NCBI GenBank assembly: GCA_036245525.1 | Contig: BTPG01000004.1 | Span: 23,040,272 to 23,104,271, forward strand | Reading direction: 5' to 3' | DNA: 64,000 nucleotides | Origin: Semisulcospira habei | Lineage: Eukaryota; Mollusca; Gastropoda; Semisulcospiridae | Shown here: one piece after another, positions 23,161 through 34,426 of the stretch | How positions within the stretch are numbered: position 1 is the stretch's first letter | Layout of the letters: every line of letters starts with the position of its first letter | Notes under the pieces: model-generated | Seen by the model: the letters and a program-made list of their open reading frames with translations, nothing else | Told to the model about the DNA's origin: nothing | Databases searched by the model: none | Program-made: the position numbers and the translations under genes

Positions 23161-23504
23161 TTATACCCCTGCTGTACTGGTATTTGTAGCAAAACAGAAG
23201 TGCTCAGTGTTCACGACTGACCCCTTTAGCACGTGCATCATGACTTTATCGAGTTTTTCCACCTGCCTCTGGTACGCTTGCCAATATCGCACAGCTTTTT
23301 ACAAAAACTGACGGATGTTTCACGTGCATTTGACACGTTTGTTGAAATTGATGAATTGTTGTCTATTGTTCCCTGTACAGTGGACTATCTAAGGTCAACT
23401 TTTAACCCATTTGGATCGAAAGAACATTGTAGTTTATTGGTGTACTTGCGACGATAAACAATGACACAGAAAGGTGGGGTGGCCCTTAAGTTTTGACCAT
23501 TAGT

Positions 23505-23562
23505 ATAGCTTGGAGCCTTTGAGCACCAAGTTGTTTTTGCATCACCCTTGAACTATCAGTTC
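23505..23562. mobile_element. Hairpin MITE remnant
   Basis: TAGCTTGGAGCCTTTGAGCA with CACCCTTGAACTATC: half of the foldback family also seen at 8355 and 36970. It lies about 60 bp before exon B. Confidence 0.6.
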
Positions 23563-23624
23563 ATTTCTCATTTTAGTGTGACAGGGCTGAAGGATTAATG
23601 TTGTGTTTTGATTCTGTGTTTCAG

Positions 23625-23797
23625 TCAGACCAGATGTCTCGGCTTGTGAAGATCCCAGGCATAGTGATTGCTGCGTCTGGAGTGAGGTCAAAGGCCACGC
23701 GACTGGCCATCCAGTGCAGAGGGTGCAGCAATGTCTTGAGCACCATCCATGTGCGCCCTGGCTTGGAGGGCTATGCCTTACCACGCAAATGCAACAC
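23625..23797 (+). CDS. MCM5: MCM5 exon B (OB-fold and first half of zinc finger)
   Basis: 173 nt, entering in phase 0 and ending two bases into a Thr codon. It encodes [25 protein letters not shown] and [10 protein letters not shown]. The CRGC pair and the later Cys begin the MCM5 zinc finger, which helps join the two hexamers. Acceptor is TTTCAG, donor GTAAGA. The frame continues from exon A without gap relative to human MCM5. Confidence 0.96.
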
Positions 23798-24221
23798 GTA
23801 AGATTATGTTTGGTTTTGCTTATTCGGAACACTTGGTGAATTTAGCTGTAATTACAAAAGTTGTGCTGCTGATCAAAAACAGGAAGATTTCAAGATTTCT
23901 TCTCTGTTCATACTTGCAGTAAACTTGCACACTCTCATTATCAGTAGGATTGGTTTGTGTCATTTACATGGGTGCAACTCGTCCGTCTAGGAACGGAAAT
24001 CCGTTTCTGAAAATATGGTCAAAAACGGACGTTCCGTTTTTGAGAATTTGAGGAGAAATTTTTTTTTTCTTTTAAAGCAAACAGCGAAACGATCTTTTAA
24101 CTGTGGAACTGGTTTTGGTGGAACTGGTTTTGGTAACAGCGGAAGCGCTCTTCTGAATCGGAGACAACAACCCTTGTTCTTCCTGGCACCTTGTAAACCC
24201 CGTAGTGCTAGCTAGCTCACA

Positions 24222-24430
24222 ATGCCGCAAATGAAAGAAGGCGATTCGGTAGCGTTAGTTGACGCCAATGTGAAAAACAAATGGCGATGGGAGTGGCTGA
24301 ATGAAACGGACAGCGAGAAGAATCCGCTTAGGCTCTGGTGTGTGAAACTTGACATCGGAGGAGTGTGCTATTGCATACTGTGTCATGCTCAGCTCAAATA
24401 TGGATCGAACGGCAAGACAGTAATACTTCT
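24222..24430 (+). pseudogene. Zinc-finger-like N-terminus of a transposon protein
   Basis: The start at 24222 reads MPQMKEGDSVALVDANVKNK then WRWEWLNETDSE, LRLWCVKLDIGGVCYCILCH and LKYGSNGKT. The CxxC pair followed by LKYGSNGK resembles the zinc-binding N-termini of hAT-related proteins that are common in marine invertebrate genomes. The frame then runs into simple sequence with no His pair. Family assignment is tentative. Confidence 0.55.
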
Positions 24431-25016
24431 GACAGTAATACTGCTACTACCACCACCAGTGCTAGTGTTGCTACTACCCATAGTGCTTTTGCCAGTATTG
24501 ATAAAACTGAAACCATTGCTGGTGTCAAACGAAAACAACCTTCTCCTGCAGATATCAGATGTTTTTTTAAGAAGCCAAATATTCAACAAGATTAGTTCAA
24601 GCTGGTAGAGGTGAAAGCCACCATCATCCTGATGAATTGTTATTTGGAATGACATGATACTTTTTCTTTTTAAGATGATCACTATTTTTACACTCCCAGC
24701 TTTCAAGGAGCAGTTATTTTGCAAGATGTTATAATTTCATACACAGTTCTACTATTACTTAATAAGTATTTTCTAAAGGAAAGAGGAGAGAAGAAAGACA
24801 GATTGATGAAATCAATCTTGTGCATTGCTTGCTGTTTGGTAAGTAGCATTAAACAAGTTGAAGTATAAGAGTGTATGTCTATATCTTTGTGGATCTGTGT
24901 GTTGTTTGTATTGCTTGGTGGGATGAAAGAGGGGTGGGTTTGCTGCTTTATTTTTTCATTCACATAGGACCTTTCAAATCTCTATAAAAAAATAACTCTT
25001 GAAATGCTAAAACATC

Positions 25017-25110
25017 ATATTCTTCCGGGGGGCGCGGCCCCCCTGGGCCCCCTTTCCCGGGCTCTGCCCCGGACCCCGCCGGGGCCTAGGCGCCCTGGAC
25101 CCCTGCCTTT
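25017..25110. repeat. GC-rich palindromic block
   Basis: A G/C run with GGGGGGCGCGGCCCCCC and CCCCGGACCCCGCCGGGGCC, in otherwise AT-rich intron about 120 bp before exon C. It may be a fragment of a GC-rich element end. No function assigned. Confidence 0.5.
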
Positions 25111-25221
25111 CAGTTTTTACACTTTTGCACAGTTGCACCCATGCATTTACAATTACAATACAAGAAATATTTTTGTTTGAAATTTTTGTTTCCAAATAGT
25201 TTTGTGTGTGTACGATTGCAG

Positions 25222-25377
25222 TGAGCAGGCTGGTCGCCCAAAATGTCCAATTGATCCCTACTTCATTATGCCAGACAAGTGCCGTTGTGTGGACTTCCAG
25301 ATTCTCAAACTTCAGGAGGCGCCGGAGGATGTCCCAAATGGGGAAATGCCTCGTCACATGTCACTGTATTGTGACAG
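25222..25377 (+). CDS. MCM5: MCM5 exon C (second half of zinc finger)
   Basis: 156 nt, completing the Thr codon of exon B and ending two bases into an Arg codon. It encodes [17 protein letters not shown], then [10 protein letters not shown] and [13 protein letters not shown]. The CP pair closes the zinc finger; the GEMPRH segment belongs to the N-terminal hairpin and OB-fold. A very GC-rich block lies about 120 bp before the acceptor. Confidence 0.96.
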
Positions 25378-26327
25378 GTGAGGTTTTTTGGTGGCCTTTG
25401 GTCAGCATCATTTGTGTTAGCTCGTAAATTTATTTTATCCTGTTGTGCCACCAGTGTAAACAGTACGGATGACTGTATGCACAAGGGATGCATATATTTT
25501 GAGATGTATACGGATTAATCCTAAAATCTTTACCGGATGCTAGTGCATTTGATAACTGAATGTTGTATTATTGATGGTATTTTTTTTTACCTGAATGGTG
25601 TCACCTCTGTTACACTTGAGAGTTTTACTTTGTTTCTTTGGTTTAACTCAATCAGCACTGGCTGTTTTTTCGTTAGCAATGCTCTGTATACTGGCTGTTT
25701 CGATGGGTTAGAAAAAAATCATTAAAAAAAACTGACAAATGAAAATACAATTTTCAGGTTAGTTGATTAGTAAATGAGTGCAAGCATATACAAAATTTTG
25801 AGTTACTAACCCCAAAAATGTATATTCTGGAGAATAGTAAAGATACCATTTATTTTCCACACTGCACTTCCAAGTGTAATCGGTTATCAGTTCACTTGTG
25901 ACCCACCGAATAGTTCAATCAGATGCATTCTTCTCACTCTCTGCTGTTTCAAAATCGCTATCACTGTCTTCATCAGCCTCTTCTGCATCAGAATCCTCAA
26001 TCTGGATGATTTCTATCACTTCTCTGACAGTAAATTGACGATTACTTTGCGCTCTTGTTGTGAGCAAAGCTAGTATGTTCGAAAACCACGCTCTACTACA
26101 GTAACTGTGAGGCCTAGTGATAAAAATAGGAATGAGGGTCATTGTACGAAAACAGAGCTGCACACTAGGCATGTTAGTTTCGTATTCAGAAATCCCCAGT
26201 TCTTGTAGAAGGCGGCCAACGTCACAACCCGCGATCGCGGTGATCAGAGTGCAAGCGTTGTGCAGGCCATCACCGGGATCACGGTGATCCGGGTGGAGTG
26301 AGTTAAAGATGTTATGTTTACTTTCAG

Positions 26328-26409
26328 ATACTTGTGTGATCGTGTTGTGCCTGGCAACCGAGTGACCGTCATGGGCATTTATTCCATCAAGAAGACATCC
26401 AAACCAACT
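26328..26409 (+). CDS. MCM5: MCM5 exon D
   Basis: 82 nt, with acceptor CTTTCAG and donor GTAAGT. It encodes [20 protein letters not shown] and then KKTSKPT, the end of the N-terminal OB-fold. A 167-residue open frame on the opposite strand covers this exon; I regard it as a chance overlap. Confidence 0.95.
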
Positions 26410-26537
26410 GTAAGTCATATGTTTATGATTTATGTTAGGTTAAGCTGATATCTGTTGGTTGATTTGCTAGGGGGAGGGAACTTGCTGTTTGTAAAGCTTT
26501 TAACCATGACACAACTGAGAAAGTGAACACGATCCAG

Positions 26538-26585
26538 ATTGAAGAGGCATAGACTCTCACATGAAGACCTATGCCTCTTGCCGAG
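26538..26585. mobile_element. GATCTATGCCTCTTG-type hairpin repeat
   Basis: GAAGAGGCATAGACTCTCA pairs with GAAGACCTATGCCTCTTGC. It belongs to a small foldback family with other copies near 17065, 17200, 18915, 41390, 56690, 59680 and 60930. Confidence 0.6.
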
Positions 26586-27157
26586 TCCACTTTGTAATCG
26601 TGTTCTTTGGACAACTGTGGCACTTTTGTGTTGAATTAACCCATTTCATACTGAGGCTAAAAGCTACATTATAGTAGGTACTTCAAAGCAGAGATGTTTA
26701 CCCTTATTTTGGAGTAATTGCTTACGATTTTTGGCATAGATTACGCCACTACGATTTTTTCACACTATTACGATTATTTAAAACAAAAACTATGATTTTT
26801 TAAATCATATTCCAATTTGCTTTTTTTCTTAGAAAGTGATCAAACAAAATCCTACTTCAAAACATAACCGGGTCCATGACCAGGTCCAACATTAGTACAT
26901 AAAATAATAATTTATATGATTTCTTAATTTATCGTTAATATTAGTTGCCTTTTAAATCTAGAAATAAAGTAAATGTTGGAGTTAGTCAAATTAAAACAAT
27001 AACAAGGGGAGTAAGCACACTAGGACAATTTGCTCGATTACGTCCCTTTATTTAAACCAACCTGTCAGTGTCTGTTTTCCCTTGGTTGGACCTAAGTGCA
27101 ATGATCAGAAAATTTCGCAATGTGCAAGTTTAAAAAAAAAAATTAAAAAAATTAAGT

Positions 27158-27184
27158 GGGGGGGGGGGGGGGGGGGGGGGGGGG
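27158..27184 (+). repeat. G27 homopolymer
   Basis: 27 consecutive G, preceded by two A-runs. Lengths of such tracts are often assembly approximations. Confidence 0.9.
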
Positions 27185-28112
27185 CCCAACCATTATTTAA
27201 CCCATTACAGAGATGTGCAAACTATGTGTCTTGGTTAGTGATGTGTGTGTGTAATTTTTATTTTTGCGCTCGTGCTAATATAAAAGGCACAATATAAAAA
27301 AACAGTGCAGAAATAATAGGTAACAATAATAATAGTATTACTGAAATTTTAATAGTATTACTGAAATTTCAAATAGCTAATACTGAAACTTCAAATTGAG
27401 GGTAGGCATGCCGGAATTAACACAGTGATTTTTTTCTTTCTTTTCACTTGTATCTCATTTTGAGTGTAAATAAAGTGCTTTGTAAGAACTTGTTGAGTGA
27501 GATTGCGTTTGAGAACGATCAAATGTGCTGACAGAAAGCATTACTCTTTTTACCCAAGATTACTCTTTCTGGCATAGCCCATTACTCCATTTTTTTTTTG
27601 GGGGGTAAACATCTCTGTCAAAGTGATTTTGTAAGTTACATGATCACATTTGTAAAATGTTTTCCAGATAGGTCTCATTTTTCTAATTCCAATGATATCA
27701 AGTTGAAAATAATCGGACAATTAGATCAAAAGCTATGAATTAATTTGTTTGTTTTTTTGCACGCCTTTTGGCGACAGTGAAAATTGAATGATTTGGCATT
27801 TTTGGAATTTCACAGAACCAACCTTACAGTGATAATGATACTAAATTCTACTACAATCAACTCTTTTTAGTAATCTGTGACAGCCTAGTTTTTTTCGAGG
27901 CTCTTGAACAAGGGCATCTTGCTGAAAATGATCCTCAAACTTAGTAAAATCACTGATTTTGATGGCTGAAAATTAACAAACACAAGAAAAATCATATCTT
28001 GGGTTGTAATTAAGATAGAAACATCATTTAAACATCAAAATGACCAGGATAATGAGATCTGAATAATGGAACAGGATAGACTACAAACAAAGAGGAAAAT
28101 ATTTTTGTCATC

Positions 28113-28113
<1 letters not shown>

Positions 28114-28146
<33 letters not shown>
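28114..28146 (+). repeat. C33 homopolymer
   Basis: 33 consecutive C, about 50 bp before the TTAA element train. Confidence 0.9.
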
Positions 28147-28148
<2 letters not shown>

Positions 28149-28198
28149 ACAAAAATAACTATCTCAAAGTCTACGACCGCCAGAAGATAATGACTTAA

Positions 28199-28404
28199 CT
28201 CATTCTACCCCAGACACACCACAGCAAGATATGGATCGACCATGATAGTTCAAGGGTGATGCCAGCATAGCTTGGTGCCTATCGGCGCCAAGCTATTCTG
28301 GCATCACCCTTGAAATGTCATGGTCGATCTGTGTCCTGCACTGCAAAGCAGTCTTCAGAGGACAATAGCAAAATTTGGGGATTTCGGTGTTGGGGTAGAA
28401 TGAG
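28199..28404. mobile_element. 206-bp TTAA MITE, TIR CTCATTCTACCCCA
   Basis: Starts CTCATTCTACCCCA and ends with its reverse complement; TTAA on both sides (28195-28198 and 28405-28408). It contains a nested hairpin MITE at about 28218-28336 (TTCAAGGGTGATGCCAG with CTGGCATCACCCTTGAA). TTAA targeting and size suggest mobilisation by a piggyBac-type enzyme. Confidence 0.85.
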
Positions 28405-28569
28405 TTAACCCTTTCATTACTGAATTCTCTGGTTCGTGAATACCACTGAGTACTGCTTTTATAAAGTTTTGTATTACCCCTGCTTACTGAGTTTAGAGAC
28501 TAGAAAAATACCAAAATATAGTAGTGAACGGGAAAGGCTGATAGCAGAGTACTCATCCACCGCAGATAC

Positions 28570-31500
28570 TTACTTACTTACTTACGCCTGTCACCCCTAC
28601 CCGGGTATAGGCCGTCGACGAGAGACCTCCAGCAACTCCTGTCCTGTGCTTCTCCTTCGATTCTACTCCAGGTGGTTCCCAGTCTCTTGATGTCTGCTTG
28701 GAGGTCTCGACGCCAGGAGTTTCTCGGCCTACCTCTTTTCCTCTTTCCCTGGGGGTTCCATGACAATGCCTGCCTAGTGATACTGGAAGCTGGCTTTCTC
28801 AGACTGTGACCGATCCATCCCCATCTTCTTCGCCCAATTTCATTCTCTGCTGTTATCTGCTCTGTTCTCTCCCAGAGTCTGACGTTGCTGATCTTCTCTG
28901 GCCAGTGGATTTTCAAAATTCTTCTAAGGCAACTGTTCATGAAGGTCTGTACTCTGTTGACTGTGGTTTTTGTCAATCTCCATGTCTCTGCTCCATATAG
29001 GAGAACTGCTTTTACATTGGAGTTGAAAATCCGGACTTTGGTGTGTTGTGACAGCTCTCTGGAACTCCACACTTTTTTCAACTGGAGAAAGGCTGCTCTG
29101 GCTTTACCGATTCGTGCTCTTGACATCTGCATCAGTGCCGCCTTTTTTGTCTATGATGCTCCCAAGATAGGTGAAGGACTCCACCTCCTCCAACGGGGTG
29201 CCAGCAAGCAAGACTGGTTCTTCCCTGGTTGCGTTCAGCCTCATTGTCTTTGTTTTCTGTTTGTGAATGGTGAGGCCCACTTGGGACGAGATGTCAGCAA
29301 GCCTCGTGGTCTTGTCCTGCATTTGTTGATGAGTGTGGGACAGTAATGCCAAGTCGTCTGCAAAATCGAGGTCGTCAAGCTGTGTCCACAGTGTCCACTG
29401 TATTCCACTTCGTCTGTGCTCTGTGGTCATCTTCATGACCCAGTCTATGGCCAGTAGGAAGAGGAACGGAGACAGCAGACACCCCTGCCTGACACCAGTT
29501 CTGACCTGGAGCTCTCTGGTGAACTGCCCTTCGTGGATCACGCGACATGTCATGCCATCATAGCTGCTCTTGATCAGGCGGACGAGCTTTGTGGGTACAC
29601 CGTAGTGTCGTAGGAGTTTCCACAGAGTCTCTCGGTCCACGCTGTCAAATGCTTTCTCATAATCCACAAAGTTGACGTACAGCGGGGAGCTCCACTCCAG
29701 AGACTGTTCCACGATGATGCGGAGAGTGGCGATCTGGTCTGTACATGATCGGTTCTTCCTGAATCCTGCTTGCTGGTCTCTCAGCTGGGGGTCAATGGAG
29801 CTCTTCATTCTCTCTAGGATGATCCTGTTGAAGACCTTTCCTGGTATTGACAGCAAGGTGATTCCTCTGTAGTTGGAACACTTGCTGAGGTCGCCTTTCT
29901 TGGGAAGCTTGATTAGGTACCCCTCCTTCCAGTCAGCTGGCATCACCTCTTCCCAGATCTTTCCAAACAGTGGGTACAGCATCTCAACTGTTGTCTCTAG
30001 GTCTGCTTTCAGAGACTACGCTGGGATGCCATCTGGCCCTGCTGCTTTGCCATTCTTCAAAAATGCCACTGCTTTTCTGATCTCTTCCCGGCTGGGTCTG
30101 TCACAGCTGATGGGTAGGTCGGTCTCTGCCGGCTGGATGTCGGGGGGGTCGGGTGGGCTAGGTCTGTTCAGTAACTCTTCAAAATACTCTGCCCATCTGT
30201 CGAGTTGGTCTGCTCTGTCTGCAATAGGCTTGCCTTCTTTGTCTTTTACTGGTCTTTCTGTATGGCCATACTTACCCGACAATCTTCTGGTAATGTCGTA
30301 GAGCTGTTTCATGTTGCCGCTGCCTGCTGCCTTTTCTGCCTCTGCTGCCAGGCTGTCTGTGTAGGCCCTCTTGTCTGCCCTGATACTCCTCTTCACCTCG
30401 CGGTTGGCTTCCGAGTATTCCCCCTGTGCCCTTACTTTGGCTGCTCTCGTGCGACTGTTGTTGACCGCTGCTTTCTTCTGCTTCCTCGCTTCTATCTTCT
30501 TCAAGGTCTGTGCCGACAGCCAGTCCTTGTGGTGGTGTTGCCTGAACCCTACAGTGTCTTTGCAGGTTGAGTTCAGCGCCTCTCTAACTGCCTTCCACTG
30601 CTGCTCTGTGGTGACCGCCTCCTCTTCATTTACTAGCTCCTGTAGCACTTGAAACCGGTTGGACAGCACCAGTTTGAACTCTTCTCTAACTCCAGTTTCT
30701 CTCAGGAGGCCTACATTATAGCGCTGTCTTCTTGTCTCTGTGCGGCTTTTGTTTAGCTTGAGCTTCATTCTTAAGGTAAGCAGATGGTGGTCTGAGGCGA
30801 CATCTGCTCCCCTCCTCACTCGAACATCTTGAAGGGATCTTCTAAATTTCTTGCTAATGCAGATATGGTCTATTTGGTTCTGTTGTATGGTCAGGTGAGA
30901 CCCAAGTTGCTTTGTGTATTCTTCTGTGTGGGAAGATGCTGCCTCCAATGACAAGTCGGTTTAGAGCACAAAAGTCTACAAACCTCTCCCCGTTCTCACT
31001 CATCTCTGAGCCTAGTCCCTGTCTCCCCATCACCTCTTCGTATCCGGTGTTGTCCTCCCCTATTTTGGCATTAAAATCGCCCATGACGATGGTGATGTCT
31101 CGCTCCGCACATTTGTCCATGGCACTCTGGACTCGGTCGTAGATTCTTGTTTCTCTTCCTTGTCACTGTCATTGGTGGGCGCATAACACTGGATGACGTT
31201 CAGCTTGAGCTTTTTCTTGGTTCTAAAGGCTGCTGTTATAATTCTTGGCCCAAGAGGTTCCCAGCCCATCAGCGCTCTCTGTGCCACTGGTGACAGCATG
31301 AGTGCTACTCCTTCTGTATGGGGGGCATTCTCCTCTTCGTGACCTGAATACAGAATCATCTCCCCACTTAACAGCCTTTTCTGGCCAGACTGCGTCCATC
31401 TGGCTTCACTGATGCCTAGCAGGGAAAGGTTGTACTTTTGCATTTCCGCTGCTATCTGGGCGGCCTTGCCGCTCTGGTACATGGTCTTGACGTTCCATGT

Positions 31501-31865
31501 GCCCATGGTTGTATCCCTGGATAGAGAGAGGCGGCTCGGTCCTGTGGCTTCCGAAGACTTCCGGCTTTCACCACAGGACGTCATAAGTCTTCTAGTAGAA
31601 GAACCTTCCTCCTCCAGGAAAGGAATTACTGTTAGTCTTTTCGTCGGCGTTTTTGTAGCTATTTCCTTTTTTGCAGGGTGGGGAAGCTACCCGCACGCCC
31701 AACCCCCTTACTAGGAGGACCAGGGGTTTTCTGTCGGGGTCACCTTCCCTTAGACCATGTTGGTTCACGGCACCTTATTTCATTCGGTGCATCCCTCTCA
31801 CGAGGGACCCCCTATCCACCACCCAGGGGGACGCGCCTCAGCGCCGTATGGTCCCAGCGCGAGGA
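28570..31865 (-). mobile_element. Full-length RTE-like LINE with TAAG-repeat 3-prime end
   Basis: Flanked by CCGCAGATAC (28560-28569 and 31866-31875). On the minus strand the 5-prime end begins with CCTCGCGCTGGGACC, the same first bases as the independent copy at 58298, so both are complete at the 5-prime end. The 3-prime end is GACAGGCGTAAGTAAGTAAG, a tetranucleotide tail. It inserted into the piggyBac element. Confidence 0.92.
28578..31584 (-). pseudogene. LINE endonuclease/reverse transcriptase, several lesions
   Basis: In order on the minus strand: apurinic-type endonuclease (TTMGTWNVKTMYQSGKAAQI, LLGISEARWTQSGQ, VIQCYAPTND, GDFNAKIGEDN, IDHICISKKFRRSL, SDHHLLTLRMKL); reverse transcriptase (GKAAGPDGIPA, CSNYRGITLLSIPGKVF, QAGFRKNRSCTDQIATLRII, FVDYEKAFDSVDRETLWKLL, GVRQGCLLSPFLF, DFADDLALLSHT); then a C-terminal WIGHSLRKP and GKRKRGRPRNSWRRDL. 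Lesions: frameshifts near 31100-31150, 30900 and 29110, and an in-frame TAG at 30016-30018. No RNase H domain seen. Confidence 0.92.
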
Positions 31866-31875
31866 CCGCAGATAC

Positions 31876-32279
31876 CCATAACCCTATATTGCTGTGACAG
31901 GCTTTGGACGGGCTACACATTGACGTCATGTGTCAGGGTCGTGTGATTTTGATAACACACAGGTGCAAATATGTGACAAAATGACAGTACATTAACAACA
32001 CGCACCTATGAAGCAAGCAAACGTGCATGAAAACGGATCTAAAAGTGTTTGCATGCTCTTACCGTGACAATGATGTGTTGGAAACGCATAATCCAAACTT
32101 GTGACTGTGTCATTGTCTGTTTATTGCTGTCACATAGCTGTGTCCGCAATGCACACACAGGTGTCCAAAATACAAAAAGTAACTGAAAAAGATCCACTAT
32201 TATATACACCTTGATTGTCCATGTTTACGCATACACTATGTACAGTTACTAGGAGGGTGAAGATGAAATTACAACTCTG
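31876..32279. other. 3-prime untranslated part of the piggyBac element
   Basis: Between the LINE and the end of the transposase frame; no coding signal. Confidence 0.6.
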
Positions 32280-34158
32280 CTATACACTGTCATACACTGT
32301 CGCCACTGTCACCCTGTATTTACAGTTGTACCTGTGTGTGGTACAAAATAAAACAATTGTTGTCATTACAGCAAAGGTACACTTTGCATTTCCGGCACAT
32401 GATAACAGTTTTGCACCTCTTGTAAGGGTTGTTTGCAATTGTTTGTCTCTGTAGCGGGTGTGTCGTTTGTAGCACAGAGCACATCCGTGATCACGGCCCT
32501 CCCCTTTGACAGGTAAATGGTCAACTCGGTCAAGGCGAGTCTCGTTGTTGCTGGCGGCAGAGCGGGGACGGCCGACGGACGGTCGCCGTAGATGATAGTC
32601 GGCTACCAACTCGTGGGCCAGGTCCAGCCTGAAGCTCAGGTAGTCTCTCTTGCGCCTGTCAGCGTTACGTAACTGTCCCCTGTTTGTCACCTGGCCCTCG
32701 ATCACGTAGGCATTGTACATGCTGGTCTCCAGCAGCTTCCGTTCTACACGCCTATACCACTTCATGGTTCGCTTGCTTTTGTTGATTCGCGTCATTTGAT
32801 CAAGCCGATCGACGCCACCCATGAACTGACTATAGGCTGCTGCTGTCGGAGGGCATGGAAGCTGCACCAGTGTCCCGTCCTTTTGTCGTCGCTGTGTCGT
32901 CAGGCCTGGTTCTTCAGGTGCATGTGCTGTAGAGACATAGTACACGACACGCTTGTCTTTCCAAGCCGTAGCCACCATGCCCCTACATTCTCGCCACTCT
33001 GTATGTCCGCGATCGAGACGCCTTATGTCACGCTGTGCCTTGATCAGAGTACGGGGAAAGCCGATGCGTTCAGGGCGGACCGTCCCACACAGGTAATTCC
33101 CTTTGCTAAACAGGTAGTGAGCGAGAACAGGTGAAGTGTAAAAATTGTCGGTGAAGATGATGTGACCCGAGTTTTGCAAGCTTTGGGTCAGGCCGACAAC
33201 GACTTTGGAGCTCAATCCAAAAATTTTGTTGACCTGGTCACCATGGCGACCCACATACACCTAAAAATTGTAGCAATATGCAGTGACACTATCCGCCGCC
33301 ACCCACACCTTGATCCCAAATTTCACCGGTTTGTCTTTCATGTATTGCTTGAACGACGGCCATCCTTTGAATGGTACCATCGCTTCATCCACTGTCACTT
33401 CTCGGTGGGGTGTGTATTCTGCCATGAATGAAGCCCTGATGATGTCAATCATGTATCGGATCTTGTAGAGCTTGTCGCCATTGTTGACAGGTGCTGACGG
33501 GTCACAATAGTGCACATAGCGACGGATTTGGAAAAACCGATCTCTGCTGAACACCTTCGCGATGTTGGTTCCAAGCATGTGGTACTTGGAGCCTGTGTCC
33601 CCAGTACAAGTGGTCTCTGTCAAGTTTGACGATGTCCATCATGATAATCATGCCGTAGAAGGCTTTGATGTCTGACACTGTCACATCTATCCACTCCCCT
33701 TTGTTGTTGTCCGGGTCCTCTCTCCTGCTCTTTGCTGCATTCGCGTTTGTATATGTTCTAATCGTTTCGAACACACTCTCAGAGTAGAAGAGGCCAAAGT
33801 ACCCGGACGCACTGACAGATGTGTCAATTACACGTTTTGGACCTGGCCTTCGGGTGAATGTCACCCGCTCAGGTGCAACAAATGGTCCTGCTGTCCATTC
33901 AAATTGTGGATTTCGGAACCACAGTGGCACATTGTCATCATCAAGTTCATCGCCACTTTCGTCGTCGGCATCGCGATCATTATCGTTGTTGTTAGTGTCT
34001 TGTTGCACAACACGCACAAAATCAGATCTTTCTTCCTCTGTCAACTGAACTAAATCCATCTCTCCAAAATCGCCTCTATCCCAAAACTCATCATCACTAA
34101 ATTCGTCGCTGTCACGGTCACTTTCTTCTCTCTCCGCCATTTTTGCAAGCACAACCAA
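32280..34158 (-). pseudogene. piggyBac transposase (PGBD-like), one frameshift and one stop
   Basis: Cut-and-paste transposase of the DDE_Tnp_1_7 family. The N-terminal frame (34158-33502) is very acidic (DSDEFSDDEFWDRGDFGE), then SGYFGLFYSESVFETI and DIKAFYGMIIMMDIVK. A frameshift near 33600 leads to FSRDRFFQIRRYVHYCDPSA, EVTVDEAMVPFKGWPSFKQY and KPVKFGIKVWVAADS. One in-frame TAG (33261-33263) follows TAYCYNF. Then FGLSSKVVVGLTQSLQNSGH, IIFTDNFYTSP, FMGGVDRLDQM (catalytic region) and a Cys-rich C-terminus with CALC, CAGNAKC. Only two lesions suggest recent inactivation. Confidence 0.93.
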
Positions 34159-34426
34159 AGTTCTGGAAGGAATTTTTTTTATATAAACTCCGCATCCTGT
34201 TTCTCAGGCCCCGAGCCGGAAATAACAAACACTACGCGCCTGGCGGTACCACTCTCGCGATGTCAAGGTCGCCGCTAATTAGGTAGCCACTCTCAGCGCA
34301 AACCGCTTTAGCGGGCAGCCGTACGCAGGGGAGTAGAAGCTGCGGTCCCGCTATACCGGGAGGCCGTAAGCAGAGGAGGCGTGTCTCCATCCCCGCTATA
34401 GCGGGCGGCAGTAATGAAAGGGTTAA

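Larger units (their letters stand above)
26640..28194. other. Intron with no gene recognised
   Basis: AT-rich DNA bounded by two extreme homopolymers, G27 at 27158-27184 and C33 at 28114-28146. No open frame worth calling. Confidence 0.5.
28409..34422 (-). mobile_element. piggyBac element, TIR CCCTTTCATTACTG, carrying a full-length LINE
   Basis: Perfect 14-bp TIR at both ends, flanked by TTAA (28405-28408 and 34423-34426). The transposase is on the minus strand at 32280-34158. A LINE of 3296 bp lies inside at 28570-31865; without it the element is about 2.7 kb, a normal piggyBac size. It shares its TTAA sites with the neighbouring elements on both sides. Confidence 0.92.

Noticed and set aside
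25915..26418. 167-residue minus frame with acidic C-terminus over MCM5 exon D
   Set aside because: It overlaps a well-supported coding exon on the other strand, has palindromic GATC-rich DNA in the middle and no family motif.
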